NCBI GenBank assembly: GCA_002692605.1
Contig: NZLE01000096.1
Coordinates: 1-24,442 of the forward strand
Length of the DNA stretch: 24,442 nt
Origin: Opitutia bacterium
GTDB lineage: Bacteria > Verrucomicrobiota > Verrucomicrobiia > Opitutales > Seribacteraceae
Direction of reading: 5' to 3'
Part shown: one piece after another, positions 1-7,343 of the stretch
Layout of the letters: each line of letters opens with the position of its first letter
How positions within the stretch are numbered: the first letter of the stretch is position 1
Translations under genes and position numbers: made by a program
Notes under the pieces: generated by a model
The model's database searches: none
What the model was told of the DNA's origin: nothing
The model's input: the letters and a program-made list of their open reading frames with translations, nothing else

Positions 1-26
1 CAAAAAAGAAAAAAAAAGTCGATCGT

Positions 27-278
27 GTGGCTCTATCTTCTCCGATGATGAGGATTCCCAGAATGGAAGTTCTCGTGGCCCGCGACTTGATTGATATTGG
101 GATTCAAGAACTCTATGAGTTGGAGGGACGATCTGCGGAAAGTCTGTTCGAAGAAATTCGCGGCTTGAGACCTGAGACTCCGAATTATCGCATCGCTTAC
201 TTAAGGATGGGCATATACTTCGCGGAAAACGATCCGCCCGACCCTGCCATGTTGCACCCAAAGGCTTGGGAAGACTGA
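27..278 (+). CDS. Cdd1-type helix-hairpin-helix protein (possibly 5'-truncated)
   Basis: A short protein that resembles the Cdd1 ('pathogenicity locus') family, small helix-hairpin-helix-like domains of unknown cellular role. The visible signature is an 'RIP' hairpin followed by 'ARDLIDIGI' (about residues 9-27), then a helix with 'LFEEIRGL' and the conserved end 'YFAENDPPDP...W'. Family members usually read 'IPGVGxxxAxDLxxLGI', so the Gly-Val-Gly hairpin turn is replaced here by Pro-Arg-Met. The start is uncertain. The listed start is a GTG, the frame stays open to the left edge through a lysine-rich A-tract (positions 1-17), and no Shine-Dalgarno motif is seen, so the true start may lie outside the window. 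It converges on the small membrane-protein gene that ends at 284. DNA binding is family-level inference only. Confidence 0.7.
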   Translation: MALSSPMMRIPRMEVLVARDLIDIGIQELYELEGRSAESLFEEIRGLRPETPNYRIAYLRMGIYFAENDPPDPAMLHPKAWED

Positions 279-283
279 ATTTC

Positions 284-526
284 TCAGCATTCTCCACGAT
301 CCAAGCTCTTTCGAGCCCTTTTGGTCTGTCTTACCATGAAAAGACCATAACCGAAAAACAACACTCCATTGATCATAATCAATGGGTTTTGGGAATTTTG
401 CAGACCCACTCCGAAAAGAGTTCCACCCACCACCGTAAATACCCAACCAAACCAGGAGCGGTATTTAATTACGCGTCGAAAATGATCCACCCGCCTTTGC
501 TTCTCTTCGTCCGTGAGTTTGCTCAT
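284..526 (-). CDS. small two-helix membrane protein, unknown function
   Basis: An 80-residue protein I do not recognise. It has a charged N-terminus (MSKLTDEEKQRR), two hydrophobic helices at about residues 24-42 and 48-65 separated by a short 'NSQNP' turn, and a basic C-terminal tail rich in Lys and Arg. This suggests a small inner-membrane hairpin protein. The frame extends further upstream, but the internal ATG at 526 is preferred because it lies just after the LON-domain gene's stop (16 nt gap) and begins a typical N-terminus. It is probably co-transcribed with the LON-domain and nucleoside-transporter genes upstream on the same strand. Confidence 0.6.
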   Translation of the reverse strand: MSKLTDEEKQRRVDHFRRVIKYRSWFGWVFTVVGGTLFGVGLQNSQNPLIMINGVLFFGYGLFMVRQTKRARKSLDRGEC

Positions 527-542
527 AACTTCTAAAGTGGAA

Positions 543-1223
543 TCAATTGCGGTCCGATTGCTCGTTATCCGAATTGCCCAATGCTTCTCGTAAAAGCGAC
601 AAACGCTTATTTTCGAGAATAAGATCTTCAATGATCATCCTCCCACGCTTTGCCAGGCTTTGCACTTCAAGCATCGCCTGTTTGCGAAAGGTATCTTCGC
701 AAATCGAAAAGATCGTGAGATCCACAAAGGAAACGTCGTCTTCGAGGGGGTTCAGAAATTCCAACATCTGTTCCGTGACTCCGCCTCCGAGATCATAATT
801 TCTCTGCAACTCGGTGGAAAGTTCATCTCGCACTCCCTCCGCTTTATCATCAATACGCGTAGGCCAAGGTTTCACTTGAATCAAACGGTAGGGCTCTTCG
901 CGTACAATGGCATTGATCTTGACGCGTTCCAATCCTTGCAGAAGAACGAAGGAAGTTCCATCCTCATGTTTTTTGGATACACGGACCAAGCCGACCGTAC
1001 CCACTTCAAAGGGAGGTTCTTCGCAGGTTTCATCCGGGCCAACGTTTTCCCGCTCAGCGACTATCGCAAACATACGGTTTCCTTGCAAAGAATTCTCAAG
1101 CATTTCGCGGTAACGAGGCTCAAATATTTTCAAGGGCATCATCGCCTTGGGGAAGAGAACGACGTCACGAAGAGTCATAACCGGAACTTCGGTAGGAATC
1201 TCTATATTTGATTCGATGGACAT
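543..1223 (-). CDS. LON N-terminal substrate-binding domain protein (stand-alone)
   Basis: A 226-residue protein made of a LON substrate-binding (LonN) domain without the AAA+ ATPase or Ser-Lys protease domains of true Lon. The N-terminal signature is clear: 'PVMTLRDVVLFPKAMMPL' followed by 'IFEPRYREML' (about residues 14-42), then a predicted beta-barrel half with 'GTVGLVRVSKKHEDGTSFVLLQG'. The C-terminal third is helical, as in the LonN helical bundle. Stand-alone LON-domain proteins are common in bacteria and their role is mostly unknown. Protein binding or a link to proteolysis is inference. The ATG at 1223 has no clear Shine-Dalgarno motif. It lies 53 nt after the nucleoside transporter stop and 16 nt before the small membrane gene. 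Confidence 0.9.
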   Translation of the reverse strand: MSIESNIEIPTEVPVMTLRDVVLFPKAMMPLKIFEPRYREMLENSLQGNRMFAIVAERENVGPDETCEEPPFEVGTVGLVRVSKKHEDGTSFVLLQGLERVKINAIVREEPYRLIQVKPWPTRIDDKAEGVRDELSTELQRNYDLGGGVTEQMLEFLNPLEDDVSFVDLTIFSICEDTFRKQAMLEVQSLAKRGRMIIEDLILENKRLSLLREALGNSDNEQSDRN

Positions 1224-1276
1224 GGATGATTATTTATTATGTCGAACAGACACGAAAGGTCAAATGCGGGTAAGGC

Positions 1277-2620
1277 TCAGAAGAGTGATCCTGCGATCGT
1301 GGCAGAGAGCAAACTCGCCATGGTCCCACCAAACAGGGCTTTTACCCCCAAACTGGCCAAGTCCCCTCTCCGATCCGGAGCCAAGGCTCCGATTCCACCG
1401 ATCTGAATGCCAATGGACATGAAATTGGCAAATCCACAAAGGGCGAAAGTGGACAGAAATACGGAGTGAGACGACAAGCCTTCTTCCTTCATTCCCGCAA
1501 GTTCCGCATAGGCGAAAAATTCAGTGGCGAAAATCTTGGTTCCAATCAATTGTCCCACTTGAAGAATTTCATGGGAACTCACTCCGATCAACCAGGCAAT
1601 CGGAGCAAAAAGAAAACCAAATAAAGCCTGTAGGCTGAGCGCATCGAAACGCTCGCCGCTTGATTCTTGAATCCATTGGTTTAAGTTCGCATCTCCGAAA
1701 AGTGCAATTCCTCCGACAAAAGCGAGCATTTCGTTCACCAGCATGATCACCGCATAGAAAGCGATCAGCATGGCGGCGACGTTCAGAGCCAACTGCAAAC
1801 CCTGAGTGGTTCCGTTCGCTAGGGCATCGATTGGGTTCCGGCCAATACTTTCCCTTGAAACGGTAAGATCTTGGCTAACCTCTTCTCTCTCCGGAACCAA
1901 AACTTTAGCCATAAGCAAAGCGGCCGGCGCATTCATTGCGGAAGCGCAAAGGAGAAATTTTCCAAATTCCAATTTTGATTGTTCGTCCGAACCGCCCAGC
2001 ATACCCATGTAAATGGCGAAAACGGAACCGGCAATGGTAGCCATACCTCCCACCATCAGAGCAAGAAGTTCGGATCGGGTCAGCTTCGGAACGTAAGGCT
2101 TTACCAGAAGAGGAGCCTCGGTTTGACCGACGAAAACATTCGCTGCGGCAGCCAAACTCTCTGCACCCGACAGACGCATGACCCTACTCATGACCCATGC
2201 CATTCCCCGAACCACGAGTTGAAGGATGCCAAAATAATACAAAAGCGAAGAAAGAGCGGAAAAGAATAGAATGCTGGGCAAAGCCATGAACGCAAAAACA
2301 AAGCCTCTGCCTTCAAAAGCGGCATTCATCGTGACGATATCCGAAAGGGGGCCGAAAACGAAACCGGCTGCCTGTACCGAAATATCCAAGGCGGTTGCGA
2401 ATAGACCGGCAATCCATCCGAAAAAGGCCTCTATCCATGAGAGCCTTAGCACTCCCAGGGCAATCGCGCATTGGAGAGCCAAGCCTCCGCCAACCACTCG
2501 CCAATTCACCTTCTTGCGATCCTCGCTGAAAAAATAAGCCAAGGCAAGAAGTCCAACCACCCCGATAACAGCTCTGATAAAAGAACCGGTTGGGGGGCTT
2601 GCATCGGCTAAGATCAACAT
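1277..2620 (-). CDS. NupC/CNT-family concentrative nucleoside transporter
   Basis: A 447-residue polytopic inner-membrane protein of the concentrative nucleoside transporter family, which imports nucleosides with H+ or Na+. Visible family features are an N-terminal helix pair, the 'MNAAFEGRGFVFAFMALPSILFFSALSSL' type region split around residue 110, the substrate-site motif 'GQTEAPLLVKPYV' (165-177), the 'LLALMVGGMATIAGS' helix, and a C-terminal block with 'SSHEILQVGQLIGTKI' and 'CGFANFMSIGIQIGG'. The GQTEAP and ATEF-type motifs carry the residues known to bind nucleoside and cation. Its length is in the range of bacterial and animal-like CNTs. It is the first gene of a likely three-gene minus-strand run (transporter, LON-domain protein, small membrane protein). 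The substrate range cannot be read from the sequence. Confidence 0.93.
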   Translation of the reverse strand: MLILADASPPTGSFIRAVIGVVGLLALAYFFSEDRKKVNWRVVGGGLALQCAIALGVLRLSWIEAFFGWIAGLFATALDISVQAAGFVFGPLSDIVTMNAAFEGRGFVFAFMALPSILFFSALSSLLYYFGILQLVVRGMAWVMSRVMRLSGAESLAAAANVFVGQTEAPLLVKPYVPKLTRSELLALMVGGMATIAGSVFAIYMGMLGGSDEQSKLEFGKFLLCASAMNAPAALLMAKVLVPEREEVSQDLTVSRESIGRNPIDALANGTTQGLQLALNVAAMLIAFYAVIMLVNEMLAFVGGIALFGDANLNQWIQESSGERFDALSLQALFGFLFAPIAWLIGVSSHEILQVGQLIGTKIFATEFFAYAELAGMKEEGLSSHSVFLSTFALCGFANFMSIGIQIGGIGALAPDRRGDLASLGVKALFGGTMASLLSATIAGSLF

Positions 2621-2989
2621 GATTGGCTTATCCGTCTAATTGCCCAAGAATTGTTGGGAAGGCGAGAAAATGAAAGAAGGGATAGATCACTTGCCTACAA
2701 TCGTAGAAAAGAAGAAAGCCCAAGGTCAATCAAAGATCGATCGGTTTATTTAGTCCGTTTCCATCGGAGCGGTCATAACGAAAAGGAAGGACTGAAGAGC
2801 CCACCGGAATCCTTTTTCCAATGACCTGCCATATGTGTTTGCTATCTTGAGCCATATGAAGTTCTTAAAGGTGATGACTTTCAAATTTGTCCATTTTATA
2901 ACTTTTGCAAGCCTGGTTGGTTTTGGCGCCCCTATCATCTCAGGCATCTGATCTGACTTACGATCGATGGTAAAAACCTATTCTCAATT
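2621..2989. other. gene-free divergent region between transporter and SDR genes
   Basis: This is the only stretch over 300 bases without a supported gene. It should hold the promoters for the transporter (leftward) and the dehydrogenase (rightward). It is visibly more AT-rich than the flanking genes. On the plus strand a TATAAC hexamer (around 2900) lies about 85 nt before the SDR start and could be a -10 element, but I see no convincing -35 partner. A 31-codon open frame (2856-2951) encodes a hydrophobic signal-peptide-like sequence and is discussed as a finding. The 65-codon minus frame here looks like chance. No RNA gene, repeat or strong hairpin is seen. Confidence 0.6.
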
Positions 2990-3733
2990 ATGAAAGATCC
3001 GCAAAATCTGAATCAGCGAAAAGTCCTGGTGGTAGGCGGTGGCTCCGGGATGGGAAAAGCCATCGCTCAAGCAATGAACGCCCTTGGGGCTTCGGTCGCC
3101 ATTGCAGGCCGTCGCGAGGACAAACTCAGCGAGGTTGCCCAAGGGGCCAAAGGTTCGCCCCCCATCTTATTCAAATCCGCCGACGTCACAGACCGGTCAT
3201 CCCTTGACCACCTCTTCCAATGGTTCGATCGGGAAATCGGAAGTCTAGACGTTCTGATCCATGCCGCTGGGATCAACGTCGCGAAACGAACCATGCTCGA
3301 ATTGCAGGAAGAGGACTGGGATCGACTTTTGAAAATCAACCTTACCGGAGGGTACAACTGCCTGCGTTTGGCCTTGGAGCGTATGAGACCGAGAGGCGAG
3401 GGTCTGGTTGTGCTCATAAACTCGGTCGCTGGGAAACGTTCAGCCCCCTTGGCGGGCATAGGATACAACGCGTCCAAATTCGGTCTTTCCGCTCTTGGAA
3501 TTGGAGTTGGTGAAGAGGAAAGAGAGAATGGGATTCGCATCACCAACGTCTATCCGGGAGAGGTAAATACTGAAATCCTTGACCAGCGGACCCGTCCACC
3601 GAGCCCTGAACACCGCGCTTCGATTCTGCAACCTGAGGACGTGGCATCCGTAGTGGTCAACCTTACCCAACTTCCAAACAGAGCTCACGTTCCCGAATTG
3701 GTCATCAAGCCAACCAGGCAGAGCTACCTTTAA
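2990..3733 (+). CDS. short-chain dehydrogenase/reductase (SDR)
   Basis: A classical SDR oxidoreductase of 247 residues, a cytosolic Rossmann-fold NAD(P)-dependent enzyme. The cofactor glycine motif GGGSGMG is at 16-22, with 'AGRRE' after the second strand (39-43), which favours NADP. 'ADVTD' (64-68), 'HAAGIN' (91-96), Asn117, and the catalytic Ser145, Tyr159 and Lys163 (YNASK) follow in order. The 'VYPGEVNTEI' segment (187-196) is the usual PG motif. The substrate is not determined, as family members reduce many ketones and sugars. It is a single-gene unit that converges on dapL with 25 nt between stops. The ATG at 2990 begins just ahead of the Rossmann strand, so the start is credible although no Shine-Dalgarno is present. 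Confidence 0.93.
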   Translation: MKDPQNLNQRKVLVVGGGSGMGKAIAQAMNALGASVAIAGRREDKLSEVAQGAKGSPPILFKSADVTDRSSLDHLFQWFDREIGSLDVLIHAAGINVAKRTMLELQEEDWDRLLKINLTGGYNCLRLALERMRPRGEGLVVLINSVAGKRSAPLAGIGYNASKFGLSALGIGVGEEERENGIRITNVYPGEVNTEILDQRTRPPSPEHRASILQPEDVASVVVNLTQLPNRAHVPELVIKPTRQSYL

Positions 3734-3743
3734 GACCGATCAA

Positions 3744-3759
3744 AAAATCTTCGGATTTT
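3744..3759. terminator. weak candidate bidirectional terminator hairpin
   Basis: Between the convergent SDR and dapL stops, AAAATC (3744-3749) and GATTTT (3754-3759) form a 6-bp stem around a TTCG loop closed by C-G, the very stable cUUCGg tetraloop. Flanking A and T runs on both strands fit a bidirectional terminator. The stem is short and mostly A-T, so this is tentative. Confidence 0.3.
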
Positions 3760-4982
3760 CAGATAGCCAAGTTTTCCGTAATCGAAGAAACCGCTTTCTC
3801 GACGTTTTCTCGATGTCCGAATGCGCTCAACCGGAAAAACCCTTCGCCGGCAGGACCGAATCCTGATCCGGGTGTTCCGACCACGTGACACTCGCCCAAA
3901 AGTTTGTCGAAAAATTCCCAAGAGCTCATGCCTCCGGGAGTCTTTAGCCACACGTATGGAGCATTCCCCCCACCGTAAGTGGTTATACCTAGGGCACCCA
4001 GACCGTCATTGATAATTTTGGCGTTTTCCAGATAAAAGGAGACTTGTTGATCGGTTTGCCTCCGTCCTTCGGGACTTAGAGCGGCAACGCCACCCGCCTG
4101 CACGACGTTCGAAGCCCCATTGAAGAAGGTGTTTTGACGACGAGTCCAGAGAGCATGAAGTTTCCCAGCTTCGCTATCCTCGGTTAGGCAAGCTTTGGGT
4201 ACGATCGTCCAAGCCAAGCGCACTCCGGTAAAACCGGCGGTCTTGGAGAAACTGTTGAATTCGATGGCGCAGGTGTCCGCTCCTTCGATCTCATAAATCG
4301 AGCGAGGCAGTTCGGGATCCGTAATGAAGGCCGCATAGGCGGAATCGTAAAAGATGACCGCTCGTCGTTCATTGGCATAATCGACAAAGCTTTTCAATTG
4401 TTCCTTGGTGGCGACCGCCCCAGTCGGATTGTTTGGACTGCATAAGTAAATCAAATCAACCTTTTCGGTGGGCAACTCGGGAAAGAAACCGTTTTCTTCG
4501 GTGCATGGCATGTAAACCAGCCCATCGTAACCCGAATCAGATGCGCTTCCCGTACGTCCGGCGATTACGTTGCTATCCACGTAGACGGGATAGGCCGGAT
4601 CCTGAACCGCAACAACACAGTCATTGGAGAAAATTCCCTGAATGTTAGCCGAATCGGATTTTGCCCCGTCACTTACGAAAAACTCGGAAGGATCCAGGCT
4701 CAGTCCACGCTCGGCATATAAGTCGGCAAGGGCTTGTCGAAGAGGTGTAATTCCCTCCGATGGGCCATACCCCGAATAAGTCTCGACCCCACCCAATTCG
4801 TCCACACCTTGATGCAGACCGTTCAGAACGGAGGAGACGATTGGTTCGGTGGTGTCACCGATGCCTAATCGCAAAACCTCGGTTCCCGGATTAGATTCGA
4901 GGAAGGCGTTGGTGCGTCGAGCGATCTCGGGAAAGAGGTAACCCGCCGCCAATTTGTCATAATTTTGATTGATTCTTGCCAT
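3759..4982 (-). CDS. dapL: LL-diaminopimelate aminotransferase
   Basis: A PLP enzyme that converts tetrahydrodipicolinate directly to LL-diaminopimelate using glutamate, bypassing the succinylase or acetylase steps of lysine and peptidoglycan precursor synthesis. The 407-residue product from the ATG at 4982 matches the usual DapL length of about 410. The open frame runs 38 codons further upstream, but the family begins at 'MARINQNYDKL'. DapL features seen are 'LRLGIGDTTEPI' (37-48), 'GYGPSEGITPLR' (71-82), 'FVSDGAKSD' (102-110), 'CSPNNPTGAV' (181-190), 'FYDSAY' (211-216), the Schiff-base lysine in 'SFSKTAGFTG' (Lys247) and the C-terminal 'GFFRLSAFG'. The pathway is known from plants, Chlamydiae, Verrucomicrobia and some other bacteria. 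It lies 73 nt downstream of the ABC permease on the same strand. Confidence 0.95.
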   Translation of the reverse strand: MARINQNYDKLAAGYLFPEIARRTNAFLESNPGTEVLRLGIGDTTEPIVSSVLNGLHQGVDELGGVETYSGYGPSEGITPLRQALADLYAERGLSLDPSEFFVSDGAKSDSANIQGIFSNDCVVAVQDPAYPVYVDSNVIAGRTGSASDSGYDGLVYMPCTEENGFFPELPTEKVDLIYLCSPNNPTGAVATKEQLKSFVDYANERRAVIFYDSAYAAFITDPELPRSIYEIEGADTCAIEFNSFSKTAGFTGVRLAWTIVPKACLTEDSEAGKLHALWTRRQNTFFNGASNVVQAGGVAALSPEGRRQTDQQVSFYLENAKIINDGLGALGITTYGGGNAPYVWLKTPGGMSSWEFFDKLLGECHVVGTPGSGFGPAGEGFFRLSAFGHRENVEKAVSSITENLAI

Positions 4983-5055
4983 TGGAAATTCGATTGAAGG
5001 TGAGGTGTGTATCTTGCAAAATTCCTTGCAGTTGGCAAACCGGGAAATGATTTTG

Positions 5056-5862
5056 CTACTCGCCGGATTGCAAAAGCAATCCATGTTTCCGGGCAATCCG
5101 AAAGGAAAACAAGAAAGTCACCACCCCGATCGTTAGGTAAACAAGGTTCAAGCCAAAGGCTTGCAGGAGCAAATCCTTACGCCATACCCCATCCAGCAAC
5201 AAAGCCCGCATGCCTTCGAAAACGTAAGTGGTGGGCAAAAATTCGGCTATGCGACGCATCCATTCGGGCAAAGTCGACAAGGGATAGTAGATGCAGGAAA
5301 AGGGAGCGATCAGGAAAGGAAGAACCCAGGAAAGGCTCTCCGCTCCCAATCCGTAACGAATGAGGATTGCGGTGACGAATTGGGAAATCGCCCAACCGGT
5401 GAGGACAAGATTGAAAAAGAAGAAGGCCAAAGGCATCCCCATATCAAACACCGAAACCCCAAAAAAGGGAATGGCAAGAAGCGCGGCGGGAACCATACCG
5501 ATTAAAGTTCGAATCATACTGATGGAGGACAAGGATAGGATAAGTTCCCAAGGCCGAAGTGGCGCAACGAACAGGTTTCCCAAGTTTCGCGACCACATCT
5601 CCTCTAAGAATGCCAAAGTGTAACTGATGTGGGAACGAAACAGAGTATCCCAAATCAGAACCACGGAGATAAGCAAACCTCCCGCGGTCAACTCGGGGCT
5701 GCTCGGGGCGAAATGTTTGGAAACGAAACCCCACACCACCATTTGCATGGTTGGCCAATAGGCGATTTCAATAATTCTAGGCCAACTGCTCCTTAATAGG
5801 TAAAAGTACCGAATGAAAAGAGCGCTGATGCGATTGAGAGAGGAATCCGAGTGAACCGTCAT
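5056..5862 (-). CDS. ABC-2 type exporter permease
   Basis: A 268-residue polytopic permease of the ABC-2 family (the NodJ, CcmB and DrrB-like group). After a short cytosolic N-terminus come about six hydrophobic helices, including 'TAGGLLISVVLIWDTLF', 'IGMVPAALLAIPFFGV' and 'MPLAFFFFNLVLTGWAI', and a C-terminal helix 'NLVYLTIGVVTFLFSF'. The conserved ABC-2 segment 'YYPLSTLPEWMRRIAEFLPTTYVFEGMR' spans about residues 192-219. Its start codon overlaps the stop of the ATPase gene by 4 nt (5859-5862), so the two form one exporter by translational coupling. The substrate is unknown. Drugs, polysaccharides and lipids are all exported by this family. A 7-bp hairpin in its last codons (5065-5082) has no T-run. 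Confidence 0.9.
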   Translation of the reverse strand: MTVHSDSSLNRISALFIRYFYLLRSSWPRIIEIAYWPTMQMVVWGFVSKHFAPSSPELTAGGLLISVVLIWDTLFRSHISYTLAFLEEMWSRNLGNLFVAPLRPWELILSLSSISMIRTLIGMVPAALLAIPFFGVSVFDMGMPLAFFFFNLVLTGWAISQFVTAILIRYGLGAESLSWVLPFLIAPFSCIYYPLSTLPEWMRRIAEFLPTTYVFEGMRALLLDGVWRKDLLLQAFGLNLVYLTIGVVTFLFSFRIARKHGLLLQSGE

Positions 5863-6590
5863 GGAGCATTCTCTCGGTTTACTTGTAGAAAAACCTCTTC
5901 CAGAGTATCCCTCTCGAATTTTTCCACAAGAGACTTGGGAGAACCTTTGACGACCAACTTGCCCTGCCTCATTAGGAGAGCCTCATCGCACAAAAGTTCG
6001 ACCTCCCGCATATCATGACTGGCAAACAGGATGGTCGTTCCTCTCTCTTTTCGGTACTGCCCAAGAAGATCACGAATCCAAGCCGTCGTATCCGGGTCCA
6101 GACTGGCGGTTGGCTCGTCAAGGAGTAAGAATTGGGGGTTATTGATCATCGCTTTCGCCAGGGAAGCCCGAGTCTTTTGACCGGATGACAACTTTCTCAT
6201 TCGACGGTCAAGCAAGGCTTCCAAACGAAAAGAAGATGCGACCTCCGCGACTCGATCACGCGGTTTGAAAACCCCGTACATCTTTGCGTACACCATAAGG
6301 TTTTCACGAACCGTTAATCTTTGAGGCAGGTCGACGTAAGGGGATGAGAAGTTCATCCGACCAAGAACCGAAAAGCGGTCTCGGATGAAGTCTTGTCCGA
6401 ATAAACGGATGGAACCCGAGGTAGGTTCAAGCAGACCCAACAACATCGATAAGGTTGTGGTTTTGCCTGCCCCATTCCCTCCGAGTAAGGCAGTGATGCT
6501 AGCCCTCTCGAGCGAGAAGCTCAATTGATCCACCGCCAAGGTCTTGGAAAATCGCTTGGTCAGGGATTCGGTCTGGAGGATCGCGCTCAA
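5859..6590 (-). CDS. ABC exporter ATP-binding protein
   Basis: A 243-residue ABC ATPase that powers the adjoining ABC-2 permease. The motifs are in canonical order: Walker A GGNGAGKTT (37-45), Q-loop region 'NFSSPYVDLPQ' (80-90), signature LSSGQ (134-138), Walker B FLLLDEP (154-160), D-loop SLD (163-165) and H-loop His192. The short C-terminal tail ends 'TLEEVFLQVNRE', typical of the CcmA/DrrA/NatA group. The start must be the TTG at 6590: an in-frame stop lies five codons upstream (6603-6605), no ATG or GTG comes between, and the next Met is well inside the Walker A region. No Shine-Dalgarno motif is visible. The gene is 72 nt downstream of the acyltransferase gene, with a possible terminator in the gap. 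Confidence 0.93.
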   Translation of the reverse strand: MSAILQTESLTKRFSKTLAVDQLSFSLERASITALLGGNGAGKTTTLSMLLGLLEPTSGSIRLFGQDFIRDRFSVLGRMNFSSPYVDLPQRLTVRENLMVYAKMYGVFKPRDRVAEVASSFRLEALLDRRMRKLSSGQKTRASLAKAMINNPQFLLLDEPTASLDPDTTAWIRDLLGQYRKERGTTILFASHDMREVELLCDEALLMRQGKLVVKGSPKSLVEKFERDTLEEVFLQVNRENAP

Positions 6591-6606
6591 ATAAAAAGCA
6601 GATTAG

Positions 6607-6640
6607 AAAAAAGATCGCGTCCTCTCCTTGCGAGTTTTTT
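6607..6640 (-). terminator. candidate terminator after the acyltransferase gene
   Basis: In the gap before the ABC ATPase gene, a run of six A and a run of six T flank the complementary tetramers TCGC (6615-6618) and GCGA (6630-6633), with an 11-nt loop and a small internal loop. Read on the minus strand, the hairpin lies about 20 nt after the acyltransferase stop and ends in six T. The GC part of the stem is only 4 bp, so it is a weak candidate. Confidence 0.3.
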
Positions 6641-6662
6641 CAATGGGTATGACAATCATTTT

Positions 6663-7337
6663 CTAATCGATGGTGATCCGATTCAATTCGGATTCCACGA
6701 ATTGGGTTGCTTCATCCAAGTTTCTTTCGGCAAACAGTTGGTCGTGATATAAAATGCGCGTAGTCACTCTTACCAAGGAAAAAGGATAAGGAAGAACGAA
6801 TCGATCCCAAGATTTCAAACGGATACAGGAGGAATATTCGAAGGATAAGAGAAGGATCGGAATCTTGGCCAATTTGGCTACGGCCAAAGCTCCGGATTTT
6901 GCTTCGTAGCACGGGCCTCTAGAGCCATCAGGGGTAATTCCGACGTCATGCCCCTCCCTAAGCACCTTGACCATCTCCCGGACCGCCTGGGTCCCACGCC
7001 GGTTGCGCGAACCGCGAATCGCCCTGACCCCAACCCATCCGTAAAAGATTTGCAACCAAGCTCCATCCCGACTTCCACTAATCAACCCGTAACAACCGCG
7101 CTTCTTGCGAAAACGCAAAACCCACTCCCCGGCGAGAAAAAGACGGTTATGCCAAAGAGTAATCACCACTGGTCCATCCCAATTCTGCATTTCCTTCAGA
7201 TCCTTTTGATCCGAGTAGCGCATGCGGATTGTAAGAGTCCACAAGCGATAGATCATCCCCAGTGGAAAAACCAGTATTTTTCTTAACAGAGTCTGCTGAT
7301 GCGGGTTCCGTTCACCCGCCCCACGCTCAGGATTCAT
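6663..7337 (-). CDS. DUF374-type lysophospholipid acyltransferase family protein
   Basis: A 224-residue protein of the DUF374 branch of the lysophospholipid acyltransferase superfamily, which includes lipid A-type acyltransferases. A membrane-associating segment lies at about residues 18-38. The catalytic block 'WHNRLF' (62-67) gives His63, followed by 'ISGSRDG' (86-92), 'IRGSRNRRGTQAVREM' (107-122), which corresponds to the family GSS/RGG block, and the acceptor-site motif 'ITPDGSRGP' (134-142). It probably acts at the cytoplasmic face of the inner membrane, moving an acyl chain onto a glycolipid or lysophospholipid. The exact acceptor is unknown. It begins 6 nt after the stop of the outer-membrane protein gene, so the two are almost certainly co-transcribed and may share an outer-membrane role. 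Confidence 0.88.
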   Translation of the reverse strand: MNPERGAGERNPHQQTLLRKILVFPLGMIYRLWTLTIRMRYSDQKDLKEMQNWDGPVVITLWHNRLFLAGEWVLRFRKKRGCYGLISGSRDGAWLQIFYGWVGVRAIRGSRNRRGTQAVREMVKVLREGHDVGITPDGSRGPCYEAKSGALAVAKLAKIPILLLSFEYSSCIRLKSWDRFVLPYPFSLVRVTTRILYHDQLFAERNLDEATQFVESELNRITID

Positions 7338-7343
7338 CCACCG

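Noticed and set aside
660..1211. 183-codon plus-strand open frame
   Set aside because: It lies wholly antisense to the LON-domain gene, whose protein signature is clear, and its own translation has no recognisable domain.
543..1223. Lon protease
   Set aside because: The 226-residue protein lacks the AAA+ and Ser-Lys protease domains and does not run into another gene that could supply them.
2750..2947. 65-codon minus-strand open frame in the intergenic region
   Set aside because: The translation shows no domain, signal or low-complexity pattern, and it has no ribosome site. It appears to be chance in an AT-rich stretch.
5065..5082. Perfect 7-bp hairpin GGATTGC-AAAA-GCAATCC
   Set aside because: It lies inside the last codons of the ABC permease and has no following T-run, so it is not credible as a terminator.
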